Below, in pieces: positions 60,701 to 63,694 of a DNA stretch of 64,000 bases. The notes beneath the pieces were generated by a model. It had not been told where the DNA came from. It saw only the letters and a program-made list of their open reading frames with translations, and made no database searches. Location: positions 12,904,074 through 12,968,073 of the forward strand of contig CM046836.1 in the NCBI GenBank assembly GCA_025618425.1. Direction: 5' to 3'. The position numbers and the translations under genes were made by a program. Source of the DNA: Heliocidaris tuberculata (Eukaryota; Echinodermata; Echinoidea; Camarodonta; Echinometridae). Positions within the stretch are counted from its first letter, which is position 1. Each line of letters begins with the position of its first letter.

Positions 60701-62295
60701 ATCGATTCCTCATGGCTGTTCCAGGGTAAGAACTACTACCCAAGGGTGCCTTGGTTCTTCAAGTTGTTAAATAATTGTTCAAAGGATTTTGATTTCCCTT
60801 GACAATGAAGATGTGTGTGTTAGCTCAATTACTGAAGCACAATGCAAAGGCAACTCGCCAATCCAGCATTAATTGTGCGCGAAATATTGGCGTCTGGGGC
60901 TTATTTTAGTTAATGCAATTATTTGATTTCTGTTGGAATAATCACGCTGACTCGCTTGCTAATGTTTCTCTGAATCGGGAAGATTTATTAATAATGTCGA
61001 TTCATTAATAATGTAGAATCTTCGATACTGTGATGCCCAAAGTTTCGTTGTAACAGCGTATGTTGTGTTAGTGATGCCACATACTCTGTGACCCGGCACA
61101 TCCCAGCAGAACCTTTCAAATTTAATGATGTCTTACCCCCTTGTATAATAAGTTTTAAAAACATAAAACTATCCATCTGCCCCAAGCCCTTGAAAACTAT
61201 TTCAAAATCGTAAGATAACCTCTGGCATTGTTTGGTATCCGCATTTGACTTGAACGCTTGTGCTCCTAAGTCAAAGGAGCAAAAGAAAAAAAGTTACTAT
61301 TCCAGTTATGCAAAGTTTCAAAGATACCATGACCCGTATTCTACTAAAATCAGTTAAATCCGACGTGGGAACCAAAGTGATGTTAAACACTTAGAGCTCG
61401 GTCTTATTTCCTCTCTTAAACAATGATTTAAATGACCTGCGCCAGGGTTTAAATTTGTAGGAGAATACGGACGAATTGTGTATTGAATCCTCCTAATTTC
61501 TATTCTAGCCCGTTGGGGACGCTAAACTACATGCGGATCTGGCACGACAACTCCGGTAAAGGGAAGATGCAGGGTTGGTATGTCAAGTACATCGCCATCA
61601 GGGACATCCAAACAAGGGAGAGGTTCTATTTCATTGTGAACCAGTGGTTCTCCGTAGTGGAGGATGACGGACAGGTACAAATGATGATGATGATGGTGAT
61701 AATGATGATGTTGTCGTTGTTGATGATGATAATGATGATGTTGTCGTTGTTGATGATGATAATGATGATGATGTTGATGATGATTATGGTTTGATAAGGT
61801 TTGATTTGATTTGATGTGATACGGTTTATTGAAAAATATTCAATATTGCAGCTTAAATCTGATACATATGGAACTTACTTAAAAGCTGGAGAAAATAATC
61901 ATGGAATAAACAAAAGTAATCTTTCCAATTCAATAAGACTTTTTTTTTTTTCAAATATAACTCATGCACCTGAGACCAGACAGGAATGAATCAATATTCT
62001 TCCCTATAATTTACAGATCGACCGCCTGATACCAGTGGCAGGACGCGAGCAGATGCAGAACTTCTCCCATCTTTTCAGTAACCACACCCGAAAGAACTTC
62101 AACGATGGCCACCTGTGGTTCTCCATTATCGGGCGCCCTCCCGGAAGTCGCTTCACCCGGGTGCAGAGGGCTGCATGCTGCCTCATGTTCCTCTGGTTGG
62201 AGATGCTTGTTAACATCATGTGGTATAAGGTCAGCCCGCCGGCCGCCGCTACCAACCCCATCGACATTGGACCATTGAGCCTCTCACCCGCTCAG
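24115..62295 (+). CDS. Polycystin-1/REJ-family receptor (31 coding exons traced, 3' end beyond the window)
   Basis: Join: 24115-24156, 26926-26947, 35308-35810, 36195-36363, 37006-37178, 37704-38352, 38783-38926, 39545-39736, 40271-40497, 41244-41391, 41939-42033, 42579-43502, 43967-44268, 44772-44953, 45570-45827, 46341-46498, 47930-48089, 49930-50003, 50463-50525, 51110-51235, 52748-52873, 53433-53553, 55576-55634, 56308-56565, 57090-57474, 58115-58386, 59161-59388, 60095-60196, 60610-60725, 61509-61674, 62017-62295. All junctions are GT-AG and phase-compatible, giving 2,241 open codons. Domains by residue: signal peptide 1-20; WSC about 28-113; PKD about 115-188; Cys-rich about 304-380; further PKD-type domains about 520-900; REJ about 900-1450; GAIN about 1450-1965 with GPS HLT at 1960-1962; TM1 about 1991-2009; PLAT about 2030-2145; TM2 about 2199-2218. 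Polycystin-1 proteins are 11-TM receptors that pair with polycystin-2 channels at cilia, and sea urchin REJ proteins act on sperm. Which paralogue this is cannot be told from the window. Confidence 0.93.
25130..25556. mobile_element. MITE with about 35-bp terminal inverted repeats (AAGGCCACCGCACACC)
   Basis: The left end aaggccaccgcacaccttac continues gatcggtctgcgatcc. The right end is ggatcgcagacctatcgtaa followed by ggtgtgcggtggcctt. These are inverse complements with few mismatches. Total length is about 425 bases and the interior has no coding capacity beyond a 70-codon ORF. Confidence 0.92.
25912..26084. mobile_element. Candidate MITE, GGCGGAT/poly-G family
   Basis: It starts aggggccgattcagtatgg and ends gcccctacatccgccaat, with poly-G runs near 25940 and 26046-26057. 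The layout matches 4089-4348. Confidence 0.45.
26926..26947 (+). CDS. Polycystin-like exon 2: 22-nt microexon completing the signal peptide
   Basis: The acceptor is tgatatttcacag and the donor AATG|gtaagt, both strong. It adds MLYSQTN plus one base. Phase in 0 and out 1 fit exons 1 and 3 exactly. The split codon G|CG gives Ala, so the joined sequence reads CSTMLYSQTNASFTV with a likely cleavage after the Q or nearby and an NAS glycosylation site. Confidence 0.68.
28535..28760. repeat. GA-rich tract with poly-G
   Basis: (GA)n at 28541-28568 and 28700-28716, followed by a run of about 17 G. Confidence 0.9.
29745..29962 (-). mobile_element. tRNA-derived SINE
   Basis: On the minus strand the segment starts near ggagcacggtggtatattgg and contains the B-box-like GGTTCAATCC inside cctgggttcaatcctcgc, about 40 bases after an A-box-like block. 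These are internal RNA polymerase III promoter signatures. Plus-strand ORFs across it are artefacts. Confidence 0.7.
30269..30361 (+). pseudogene. Short ORF resembling the start of Crypton/KCTD1-type recombinase proteins (remnant)
   Basis: ATG to TAG encodes 30 residues, MATSPASRFQSLDEEELNRI then IDETRVVQKQ. The R-F-x-x-L-x-E-E-E-L-x-x-I pattern is like the N-terminus of domesticated and mobile tyrosine-recombinase (Crypton) proteins in invertebrates. The frame stops after 30 codons, and the sequence after it is AT-rich. If correct it is a truncated element start; the resemblance is from memory of the family pattern and may be chance. Confidence 0.3.
30525..30725 (-). mobile_element. Possible non-LTR retroelement 3' tail
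   Basis: A (TTTA)n block is followed by taatggtttattaaaactttgc and an A-rich segment. On the minus strand this gives a TTTAATAAACC end with a (TAAA)n tail, as in other tails in this window. Confidence 0.4.
31362..31652. repeat. (AAT)n microsatellite
   Basis: About 290 bases of aat triplets with aag and gat variants. The left part is inverted to att, so the tract can fold. Confidence 0.95.
32030..32143 (+). CDS. Orphan exon-like segment (phase 2 in, phase 2 out)
   Basis: A (TG)n and tttacag acceptor precedes 114 bases ending CTGCAG|gtgaga. The open frame reads PANENWSAIDMNNKF then DSIAKDPRMQQNGIQCHV and TRTC, of ordinary protein composition with two cysteines. Its phase does not fit between exon 2 (out 1) and exon 3 (in 1), so alone it cannot be a cassette exon of the polycystin gene. 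It may belong to a nested gene, be joined with unseen exons, or be spurious. Confidence 0.3.
32640..33200. repeat. Long (GAA)n-rich purine tract
   Basis: About 560 bases of gaa, aag and gag units, with local duplications: aaaagaagtaaaaggaaag then attgacg occurs twice, near 32884 and 32948. Large ORFs on the opposite strand are low-complexity artefacts. Confidence 0.95.
33902..34396. repeat. 495-bp dispersed repeat, copy 2
   Basis: Direct-orientation copy of 19434-19928 with the same ends (aaaggtaac ... tctatgagctt). A short insertion (ataaaaag near 33967) and small deletions distinguish it. The flanks are unrelated, so the element is about 495 bases. Confidence 0.9.
34856..35205. repeat. Degenerate foldback element of GTTGTCC/GGACAA motifs
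   Basis: The left half repeats ggacaa-type units (ccggacaattatccctag, cacggacaactagcc) and the right half the inverse (gggtacttgtccgggctg, gtagttgtccgag, ttagttgtccttggggtaat). Each unit is about 16-20 bases. A related element lies at 41553-41805. Confidence 0.75.
35308..35810 (+). CDS. Polycystin-like exon 3: WSC domain and first PKD domain
   Basis: Acceptor ctctttcag, donor TCG|gtaagg; phase 1 to 0. Residues about 28-113 form a WSC domain: GCYKID, then spaced cysteines in NSCVAACA, GRYCLCSD, GTCDSACSGN and GQICGG. WSC domains are putative carbohydrate-binding modules and occur in polycystin-1. The rest is a PKD Ig-like fold with ISFDYGDGSP and HVYAVPGQYAASILATN, the W/Y-D-x-G-D-G and H-x-Y-x-x-P-G hallmarks. 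Confidence 0.95.
36195..36363 (+). CDS. Polycystin-like exon 4
   Basis: Acceptor cttccacag, donor GGGA|gtaagt; phase 0 to 1. It encodes SAFAGSQITAYMGISDVQME and a CPVVVEPSTLFSCSITVTDG stretch, a beta-rich Ig-like segment with two cysteines as in the inter-PKD region of polycystins. Confidence 0.9.
36789..36972. mobile_element. MITE, GGCGGATTC family
   Basis: The left end aatggcggattctgagggg and right end acgaatccgccactg are inverse complements over about 12 bases. Length about 184 bases; it sits in intron 4, ending about 30 bases before the next acceptor. Confidence 0.75.
37006..37178 (+). CDS. Polycystin-like exon 5
   Basis: Acceptor ttttcctgcag, donor TTG|gtaggg; phase 1 to 0. It encodes TPNTFSVGTVSQYALSTLQS through VRSVEVNVES-like beta strands ending TVQIL. 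No catalytic motif; part of the extracellular region between WSC/PKD and the Cys-rich segment. Confidence 0.9.
37704..38352 (+). CDS. Polycystin-like exon 6: cysteine-rich LDL-A-like region
   Basis: Acceptor catactatag, donor CGTA|gtgagt; phase 0 to 1. It starts ILEPFCGAGETYCLIDNQCS and has about ten cysteines in the first 70 residues, including SACGYD, HTSCDSS, VFCLSEHRCAARSDESTC. The paired C-L-x-x-x-x-x-C pattern resembles the LDL-receptor class A-like segment of polycystin-1 proteins. The remainder is beta-rich with NNIS and NNT glycosylation sites. Confidence 0.92.
38783..38926 (+). CDS. Polycystin-like exon 7: first half of a PKD domain
   Basis: Acceptor cgtttacag, donor TTGT|gtaagt; phase 1 to 1. 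It encodes NLSISLTPDQAYFASEANIS and ends with LEIDWGDGNTTVLPRL, containing the PKD hallmark W-G-D-G-N. Confidence 0.92.
39545..39736 (+). CDS. Polycystin-like exon 8: second half of the PKD domain
   Basis: Acceptor tttcgtacag, donor CAGG|gtaaaa; phase 1 to 1. It encodes LPVLKHSYDDSSGKITIMVT then ATNLHGNETASETIYIQ, completing the H-x-Y ... V-x-A-T-N pattern of a PKD domain started in exon 7. Confidence 0.92.
40271..40497 (+). CDS. Polycystin-like exon 9: PKD-type domain
   Basis: Acceptor aattctttag, donor AAG|gtatga; phase 1 to 0. It encodes GYINITVQLLAQGGKPYGTD and HPVQFPGTYTVLVTINNLVE, the latter being the F-P-G-x-Y-x-V strand pair of PKD domains. A GATGAT/ATA repeat begins 5-6 bases into the following intron. 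Confidence 0.9.
40520..40680. mobile_element. SINE fragment (family of 44385-44650)
   Basis: Segments such as gatagacacttctatataac and gctgctttaaggcgctgaaa followed by acccggtacccatttactag resemble the 3' body of the tRNA-type SINE at 44385-44650. Another piece with aactcgaaccc continues at 40850-40970, after the MITE at 40681-40842, so the MITE appears inserted in the SINE. Confidence 0.5.
40681..40842. mobile_element. MITE, TTTCATAAA family
   Basis: It runs from ctgggccctgtttcatagaa to gttttatgaaacagggtcct, which are inverse complements; the core carries aagctactgaaatcaatgc and taattggctaagagcaa. It lies in intron 9. Confidence 0.88.
41102..41208. mobile_element. Short diverged MITE
   Basis: The left end ctgggccccgtcttatag and right end ttttgtgaaacgggtcct are imperfect inverse complements related to the TTTCATAAA family ends; the core differs. 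Confidence 0.5.
41244..41391 (+). CDS. Polycystin-like exon 10
   Basis: Acceptor caaccctctag, donor TCAG|gtgaaa; phase 0 to 1. It encodes VELYGIISSDIHLDVLYQPE and PLERTIVFKPVYFS, beta strands opening another PKD-type domain completed by exons 11 and 12. Confidence 0.9.
41553..41805. repeat. Degenerate foldback element of GGACAATTACCCC / GTTGTCCGGGG motifs
   Basis: The left half has acccccggacaattacccc and aagtactcctcggataac; the right half has gtagttgtccgggggcaa and gtagtcgtcctaggaag. The arms are inverse complements in a motif-by-motif, degenerate way. Related to 34856-35205. It lies in intron 10. Confidence 0.72.
41939..42033 (+). CDS. Polycystin-like exon 11
   Basis: Acceptor cttttcag after a long T/C tract, donor GAG|gtatgt; phase 1 to 0. 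It encodes GTNITFEYLDFGDNESIPMN then TTDDTLSYNYNE, with the FGDN turn that replaces the usual W-G-D-G of PKD domains. Confidence 0.9.
42579..43502 (+). CDS. Polycystin-like exon 12: PKD-type domains and start of the REJ module
   Basis: Largest exon, 308 codons, acceptor cttcccacag, donor CAA|gtaagt; phase 0 to 0. It starts PGERTVIVAASNPVSERYTI (PKD end), has a second PKD-like segment (CLAIDYDDHTSP ... HTYADNGSYVFTIHGFNLV), then ECNVPEVSFSDAHQNWMDPR, which opens the REJ region. It ends with LYSYDPSLDPSATDQ, the SYDPD-like phrase typical of REJ modules. Several N-glycosylation sites (NAT, NFT, NSS, NLT). Confidence 0.95.
43967..44268 (+). CDS. Polycystin-like exon 13: REJ module
   Basis: Acceptor gaaaactcag, donor ATAAG|gtaaat; phase 0 to 2. 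It encodes GITVFKYYCKRFYEAFRLNN, a GGSDGGCFGTGPGRLNDTAG stretch with the conserved glycine/cysteine turn of REJ, and LKVVIEKGAISGEVEFQLKI, matching the strand that precedes the next REJ repeat. Confidence 0.93.
44385..44650 (-). mobile_element. tRNA-derived SINE, full-length-looking
   Basis: On the minus strand a tRNA-like head with gtagtctgaatgg (A-box-like) and the exact B-box core GGTTCGAATCC is followed by a body through acctgggtacc, gaatgcactgagcgctacgg and agtcctttggaagcgcatag. Parts of the same body occur at 40520-40680 and, split, at 54835-54981 plus 55449-55540. Confidence 0.8.
44772..44953 (+). CDS. Polycystin-like exon 14: REJ module
   Basis: Acceptor ttggatttcag, donor ACCG|gtaagg; phase 2 to 1. 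It encodes RLSEGTPSVSGSNSIKINPS and SDCNAYCDDVTYRWDVDYNN. The C-x-x-x-C followed by Y-x-W is a conserved REJ feature. Confidence 0.93.
45570..45827 (+). CDS. Polycystin-like exon 15: REJ module
   Basis: Acceptor ctccaacttag, donor TATG|gtaatg; phase 1 to 1. It encodes an IRLAATNAGGVVGITEIEAM strand pair, then PPSGDGCGVDSRNIDLGDSV and ITCDGWVDEDGISSYDFY, matching the REJ phrase N-x-P-P-x-G-G-x-C ... C-x-x-W-x-D-x-x-x-x-x-x-Y. The open frame past the donor to 45880 is read-through. Confidence 0.94.
46341..46498 (+). CDS. Polycystin-like exon 16: end of REJ module
   Basis: Acceptor tgttttacag, donor TAT|gtaagt; phase 1 to 0. It encodes VLDGGTETLLFTSSRGNAFV then LPVGQDNNTVEISVIISDRF, corresponding to the LP-x-G ... 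V-x-V-x-D-x-x-G-A segment of REJ. Confidence 0.93.
46930..47530. repeat. Foldback element in intron 16
   Basis: Left arm about 47051-47180 (cagtcagacccaactccgga, aaaccgagcacag, agagccctcatt) and right arm about 47356-47478 (gatgagggctctatac, ctgtgctcggttttccg, aagttgggtctgactgact) are inverse complements over about 125 bases with gaps. Flanking C-rich and GGGTAG-type motifs resemble the GTTGTCC elements. Confidence 0.8.
47930..48089 (+). CDS. Polycystin-like exon 17
   Basis: Acceptor ttcaataaag, donor ACGA|gtatgt; phase 0 to 1. It encodes VDPGKKAEEILTDDSVTSNL and a helical stretch to ISALNVDRKVT. A nearer GT (AAG|gtcacg at 48083) would leave phase 0 and not fit exon 18, so the gtatgt donor is preferred. 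Beyond it the frame runs into repeat DNA. Confidence 0.85.
48110..49330. mobile_element. Outer MITE interrupted by the TTGGGCAA element
   Basis: Left part (aggcgtcatttcgattgcgt, gcctgtgaaggg) and right part (ccttcacaggctttattag, ggcggttgaaatgacgg) are inverse complements on either side of 48315-49234. A single-copy relative lies at 59580-59730 (ccttcacaggcttgacc ... ggcgtcatttcaattgcatc). The inner element therefore inserted into this one. Confidence 0.65.
48315..49234. mobile_element. Foldback element with TTGGGCAA/TTGCCCAA motif arrays
   Basis: The ends acactcttaaaaaagttggg and acattttaagagtgt are inverse complements. Inside, ttgggcaa, ttgcccaac, ttacccaac and ttgggtaa recur dozens of times in both orientations. 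A central segment (about 48690-48800) has a separate cctatcctatccta-type repeat. No coding capacity. Confidence 0.88.
49930..50003 (+). CDS. Polycystin-like exon 18
   Basis: Acceptor cattcattccag, donor CTG|gtaact; phase 1 to 0. It encodes NTLIDGEIETYEGTLGTDNE then TITTL, start of the helical part of the GAIN region. Confidence 0.87.
50463..50525 (+). CDS. Polycystin-like exon 19
   Basis: Acceptor tttttttcccag, donor TTT|gtgagt; 21 codons, phase 0 to 0. It encodes SSTAIRELVVQKLEKTTKRA, an amphipathic helix of the GAIN A subdomain. Confidence 0.87.
51110..51235 (+). CDS. Polycystin-like exon 20
   Basis: Acceptor gaatgtaatag, donor TTG|gtgagt; 42 codons, phase 0 to 0. It encodes VRSKIADVQAKMTVNSFEDA and VLAASAIELSTFTDELSQNT, helices of GAIN subdomain A. 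Confidence 0.9.
51291..51450 (-). mobile_element. Possible non-LTR retroelement 3' tail
   Basis: (TTCAG)n at 51298-51337 is followed by ttttattttcatttctaac and A-rich sequence. On the minus strand this is an AAAATAAAAC end with a (CTGAA)n tail. Confidence 0.45.
51936..52079. mobile_element. MITE, TTTCATAAA family
   Basis: It runs from cagggccctgtttcataaaa to cttgatgaaacgccccagg; the core holds tataagctactgaaatcctt and gcatctgattggctgagag, nearly identical to 22853-22993. It lies in intron 20. Confidence 0.88.
52160..52325. repeat. (GAACT)n/(GAATT)n pentamer array
   Basis: About 30 pentamers of gaact and gaatt in mixed order. Similar pentamers, in the opposite sense, tail the retroelement at 51291. 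Confidence 0.93.
52748..52873 (+). CDS. Polycystin-like exon 21
   Basis: Acceptor ttcctatccag, donor CAG|gtgaat; 42 codons, phase 0 to 0. It encodes NSLVTVADNILNTTEEQKET and TTTAALLLGLMGNILQ, helices of GAIN subdomain A. Same length as exon 20, suggesting a shared helical unit. Confidence 0.9.
53433..53553 (+). CDS. Polycystin-like exon 22
   Basis: Acceptor cattaactacag, donor GATG|gtttgt; phase 0 to 1. It encodes GSAKSVQDSLPVLDEFENSG and DQSYSALQASLSAATSDLD. The donor gtttgt is weak, but the phase it leaves fits exon 23 and no better site precedes the T/A-rich repeat that follows. Confidence 0.8.
54637..54712. repeat. (AT)n dinucleotide tract
   Basis: About 70 bases of perfect (AT)n. It gives a Tyr/Ile artefact ORF on the minus strand. 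Confidence 0.95.
54835..55540 (+). mobile_element. tRNA-type SINE body split by a 467-bp insertion
   Basis: 54835-54981 (acccaggtgtagtaagtggg, tacctggtaatatttattcc, gaatgcactgaacgctacgg) stops at ggagcta. The same body resumes at 55449 (gccggggtaatataatcc, aaagtcctttggaagcgcac). The copy at 44385-44650 has these two parts contiguous. The inserted 54982-55448 begins with a ttcacttcaattcagtaatgg-type block and is A-rich, like a retroelement tail on the minus strand. Confidence 0.75.
55576..55634 (+). CDS. Polycystin-like exon 23
   Basis: Acceptor tcccccttttcag, donor CGT|gtaagc; phase 1 to 0. It encodes TTTEWTPEKEANLQKKRDR, a charged helix. Confidence 0.82.
56000..56285 (+). mobile_element. 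Probable LINE 3' end abutting exon 24
   Basis: A T-rich UTR-like segment ends ctgcaaaataaatttgaatt followed by a short aattcat repeat. The AAATAAATTTGAA end is typical of CR1/L2-like elements. It stops only about 22 bases before the exon 24 acceptor. Confidence 0.5.
56308..56565 (+). CDS. Polycystin-like exon 24
   Basis: Acceptor gtgttatcag, donor GAG|gtaatg; 86 codons, phase 0 to 0. It encodes GRVVVTEARKKLDAIKNLLS, an acidic stretch with one cysteine (NTCDDLADKEISEDSGSV) and LSELVDDPGNICGNESVITR. It is the linker between helical and beta parts of GAIN. Confidence 0.9.
56570..56840. repeat. (GAT)n/(GAC)n microsatellite starting at the exon 24 donor
   Basis: gacgacgacgatgatgatgatg begins five bases after the splice junction (written here in mixed order of units), and diverged gat triplets continue to about 56840. 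Confidence 0.88.
57090..57474 (+). CDS. Polycystin-like exon 25: GAIN beta subdomain
   Basis: Acceptor ttcaacttggaag, donor AATG|gtatat; phase 0 to 1. It encodes TTSLPTNPYNYEESSDRINS, VMEVVFKTLDNDPIAITSAR, KPISIVMKRPDAEEPNWNEF and NTSCYALLIGFSGFPN. The phrase on linear expression of V-x-x-x-F-x-x-L and P-I-x-I-x-M-x-R-P matches the region just before the GPS in polycystins. Confidence 0.93.
57640..57895 (+). mobile_element. Possible LINE ORF2 C-terminus and 3' UTR
   Basis: One frame reads CDLLSAFKTQLKRYLFHIA then stop (57736-57784), like the SFK-x-x-LK-x-x-LF ending of invertebrate CR1/L2 reverse transcriptases. It is followed by a T-rich UTR and ttggcgctctataaatt, a common LINE/SINE 3' phrase. 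Remnant only. Confidence 0.45.
58115..58386 (+). CDS. Polycystin-like exon 26: GAIN and first half of the GPS motif
   Basis: Acceptor caccctttag, donor GAG|gtaacc; phase 1 to 0. It encodes VTSDKIIYKLFYNSSVVGSN and ends with SSGCSYWSEAEEIWLQDGCE, holding the first Cys-x-x-W ... W ... C part of the GPS. An alternative acceptor after ctacaag at 58140 would give phase 0 and break the frame. Confidence 0.93.
59161..59388 (+). CDS. Polycystin-like exon 27: GPS cleavage site and first transmembrane helix
   Basis: Acceptor tttgcatgaag, donor AAG|gtaggt; 76 codons, phase 0 to 0. It encodes SAQRCSCTHLTSFAGTW, the GPS C-x-C-x-H-L-T motif with autoproteolysis expected between L and T. TM1 follows (NLTIYITTIVVYVFFFFILL) and is closed by the basic stop-transfer SRRRDRK. 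Confidence 0.95.
60095..60196 (+). CDS. Polycystin-like exon 28: start of PLAT domain
   Basis: Acceptor acattttcag, donor AAA|gtaagc; 34 codons, phase 0 to 0. It encodes LGVTPLADNNPAHNYYYEVV and VLTGQRKAAGTDSK. L-G-V-x-P-L-x-D-N-x-P and Y-x-V-x-V-x-T-G-x-x-x-x-A-G-T-x-S are hallmarks of polycystin PLAT domains. Confidence 0.96.
60610..60725 (+). CDS. Polycystin-like exon 29: PLAT domain
   Basis: Acceptor gtcttgtatag, donor CCAGG|gtaaga; phase 0 to 2. It encodes VSFILSGENEETAVRDFEDD, KRKIFRRGGSDRFLMAVP, matching the conserved R-x-x-F-x-R-G-x-x-D-x-F-L-M-x-V-P phrase. Confidence 0.96.
61509..61674 (+). CDS. Polycystin-like exon 30: end of PLAT domain
   Basis: Acceptor atttctattctag, donor CAG|gtacaa; phase 2 to 0. 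It encodes PLGTLNYMRIWHDNSGKGKM, QGWYVKYIAIRDIQTRERF and NQWFSVVEDDGQ. L-G-x-L-x-Y-x-R-I-W-H-D-N-S-G is the best conserved PLAT motif of polycystin-1 proteins. Confidence 0.97.
61676..61797. repeat. (GAT)n microsatellite starting at the exon 30 donor
   Basis: The intron begins gtacaaatgatgatgatgat, so the triplet tract starts about six bases inside it. A unit of gttgtcgttgttgatgatga occurs twice near 61710 and 61741. Confidence 0.9.
61798..61870 (-). mobile_element. Possible short retroelement 3' tail
   Basis: (GATTT)n-like tttgatttgatttgatgtg is followed by atacggtttattgaaaaat. On the minus strand it gives a TCAATAAACC end with a pentamer tail. Confidence 0.35.
62017..62295 (+). CDS. Polycystin-like exon 31: post-PLAT loop and second transmembrane helix
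   Basis: Acceptor ataatttacag, donor CAG|gtattt; 93 codons, phase 0 to 0. It encodes HLWFSIIGRPPGSRFTRVQR, a near-invariant polycystin-1 phrase, then the second transmembrane helix AACCLMFLWLEMLVNIMWY and a loop ending IGPLSLSPAQ. The next exons, with the channel-like helices, are beyond the right edge. Confidence 0.97.
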
Positions 62296-62426
62296 GTATT
62301 TAATCTTTCCGTCAAGTTATTTGTGGTGGTGGAGCTGGTTTTGGTATTAGGGTATGCACATGGTATATGGTGCTGATGGTAATGTTGATGTTTTCAATAT
62401 TGTTTGTGATATGGGTTTTCATGCTA

Positions 62427-63693
62427 TTTGGTCTAACGCCATTTAGTCCTATCATCATACGGCCTAACATCATTTGGTCTATTATCAGTTCGTCCAATAA
62501 ACTATTTTGTCAAATCAACATATCGTCCAATCAACGTTTCGTCCAATGACCAGTATGGCCAATAACGATTTCCTCTATAATCATTTGGTCCAATTACTAT
62601 TTGGTCCATTATCAATTGGTCCAATTAGCATTTGGTCTAATCATCAAATGGTCTAAACCCAATTAGTCCAATACCCATTTGGCCCATCAATCACTTGGTC
62701 CATATAACAGTTGGTCTAATGGCATTTCGTCTACACCCATTTCGTCTAATAACCACTTGGTCTAATTAGCACTTGGTCCAATTAGCACTTGGTCCAGTTA
62801 CCGTTTGGTCTAATAACCGTTTTGGTCTAATCATCATTTGGTCTAATAACCGATTGGTCTAATAAGCATGTGGTCAAAGTTAGTACTCCACGGCCCTCGA
62901 GCTCGGACGCCCATAATGTGCTGCATAATTTTCAAGTTTAGATTCAGATTCTATACCACAATCAGTTAAAGTTACTGCTGTTAATCTGTATCTAGAGTCC
63001 AGATCAATTTAACATGCCTTTCGTACCATGGATATAGGGGGCTTACTTATACCATGAGGAGTAGGATAAATGGGATGGTGTACTGTACTACAGTGCAGCC
63101 TTTGTAGGCCTATTATTTTAATGATGCAAAAAAGCTATTACTGTTATTATGATGATTATTATTATCTAACCTTTTTTCATCATAGGCCTATATTGCCATA
63201 CATCATTAAAAAAGTAGGCACACAGTCGTAATCTGTATTAAGAAAATATTTTTTTGTAGTATTGGACCAAATGGACATTGGACCGAATAAGTAATAGACC
63301 AAACGGTCATTAGACGAACTGAGATTTGTACCAAATGATTATTAGACTAACTGGTCATTAGACGAAATGACCATTAGAACAATTGGTCCAAATGATGATT
63401 AAACGAAATGGTAATTGGACGAATTAATGATTTATATACCATGTGGATATTAGACCAACTGGTATTGGCCGAAATAAGTATTGGACCAAATTAATATTGG
63501 ATTAACTGAGTATTATAGCAACTGGTATTTGGACTTAATGGGATTGGACCAAATGGTTATTGGACGAAATGGTTTTTAGACGAAAAATTGATGGTTATAG
63601 ACTAAATTGTCATTGGACGAAATGTTAATGGACGAAATTATATTGGACCAAATGATGTTAGACCACCTAACAATTGGACCAAATGGCAATTTA
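62427..63693. mobile_element. Large foldback element of TTTGGTCTAAT / ATTGGACCAAAT motif arrays
   Basis: The left arm (62427-62880) has about 25 units of the form tttggtctaataaccat (variants cgtccaat, ggtccaat). The right arm (63262-63693) has the inverse form (attggaccaaatgg, attagacgaaatgg). The roughly 380-base centre is unrelated AT-rich sequence. No ORF supports a transposase. Confidence 0.9.
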
Positions 63694-63694
63694 C

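Noticed and set aside
62427..62880. CRISPR-like regular spacing of short units
   Set aside because: Units are degenerate and contiguous, paired with an inverted arm, in a eukaryotic intron; not a CRISPR array.
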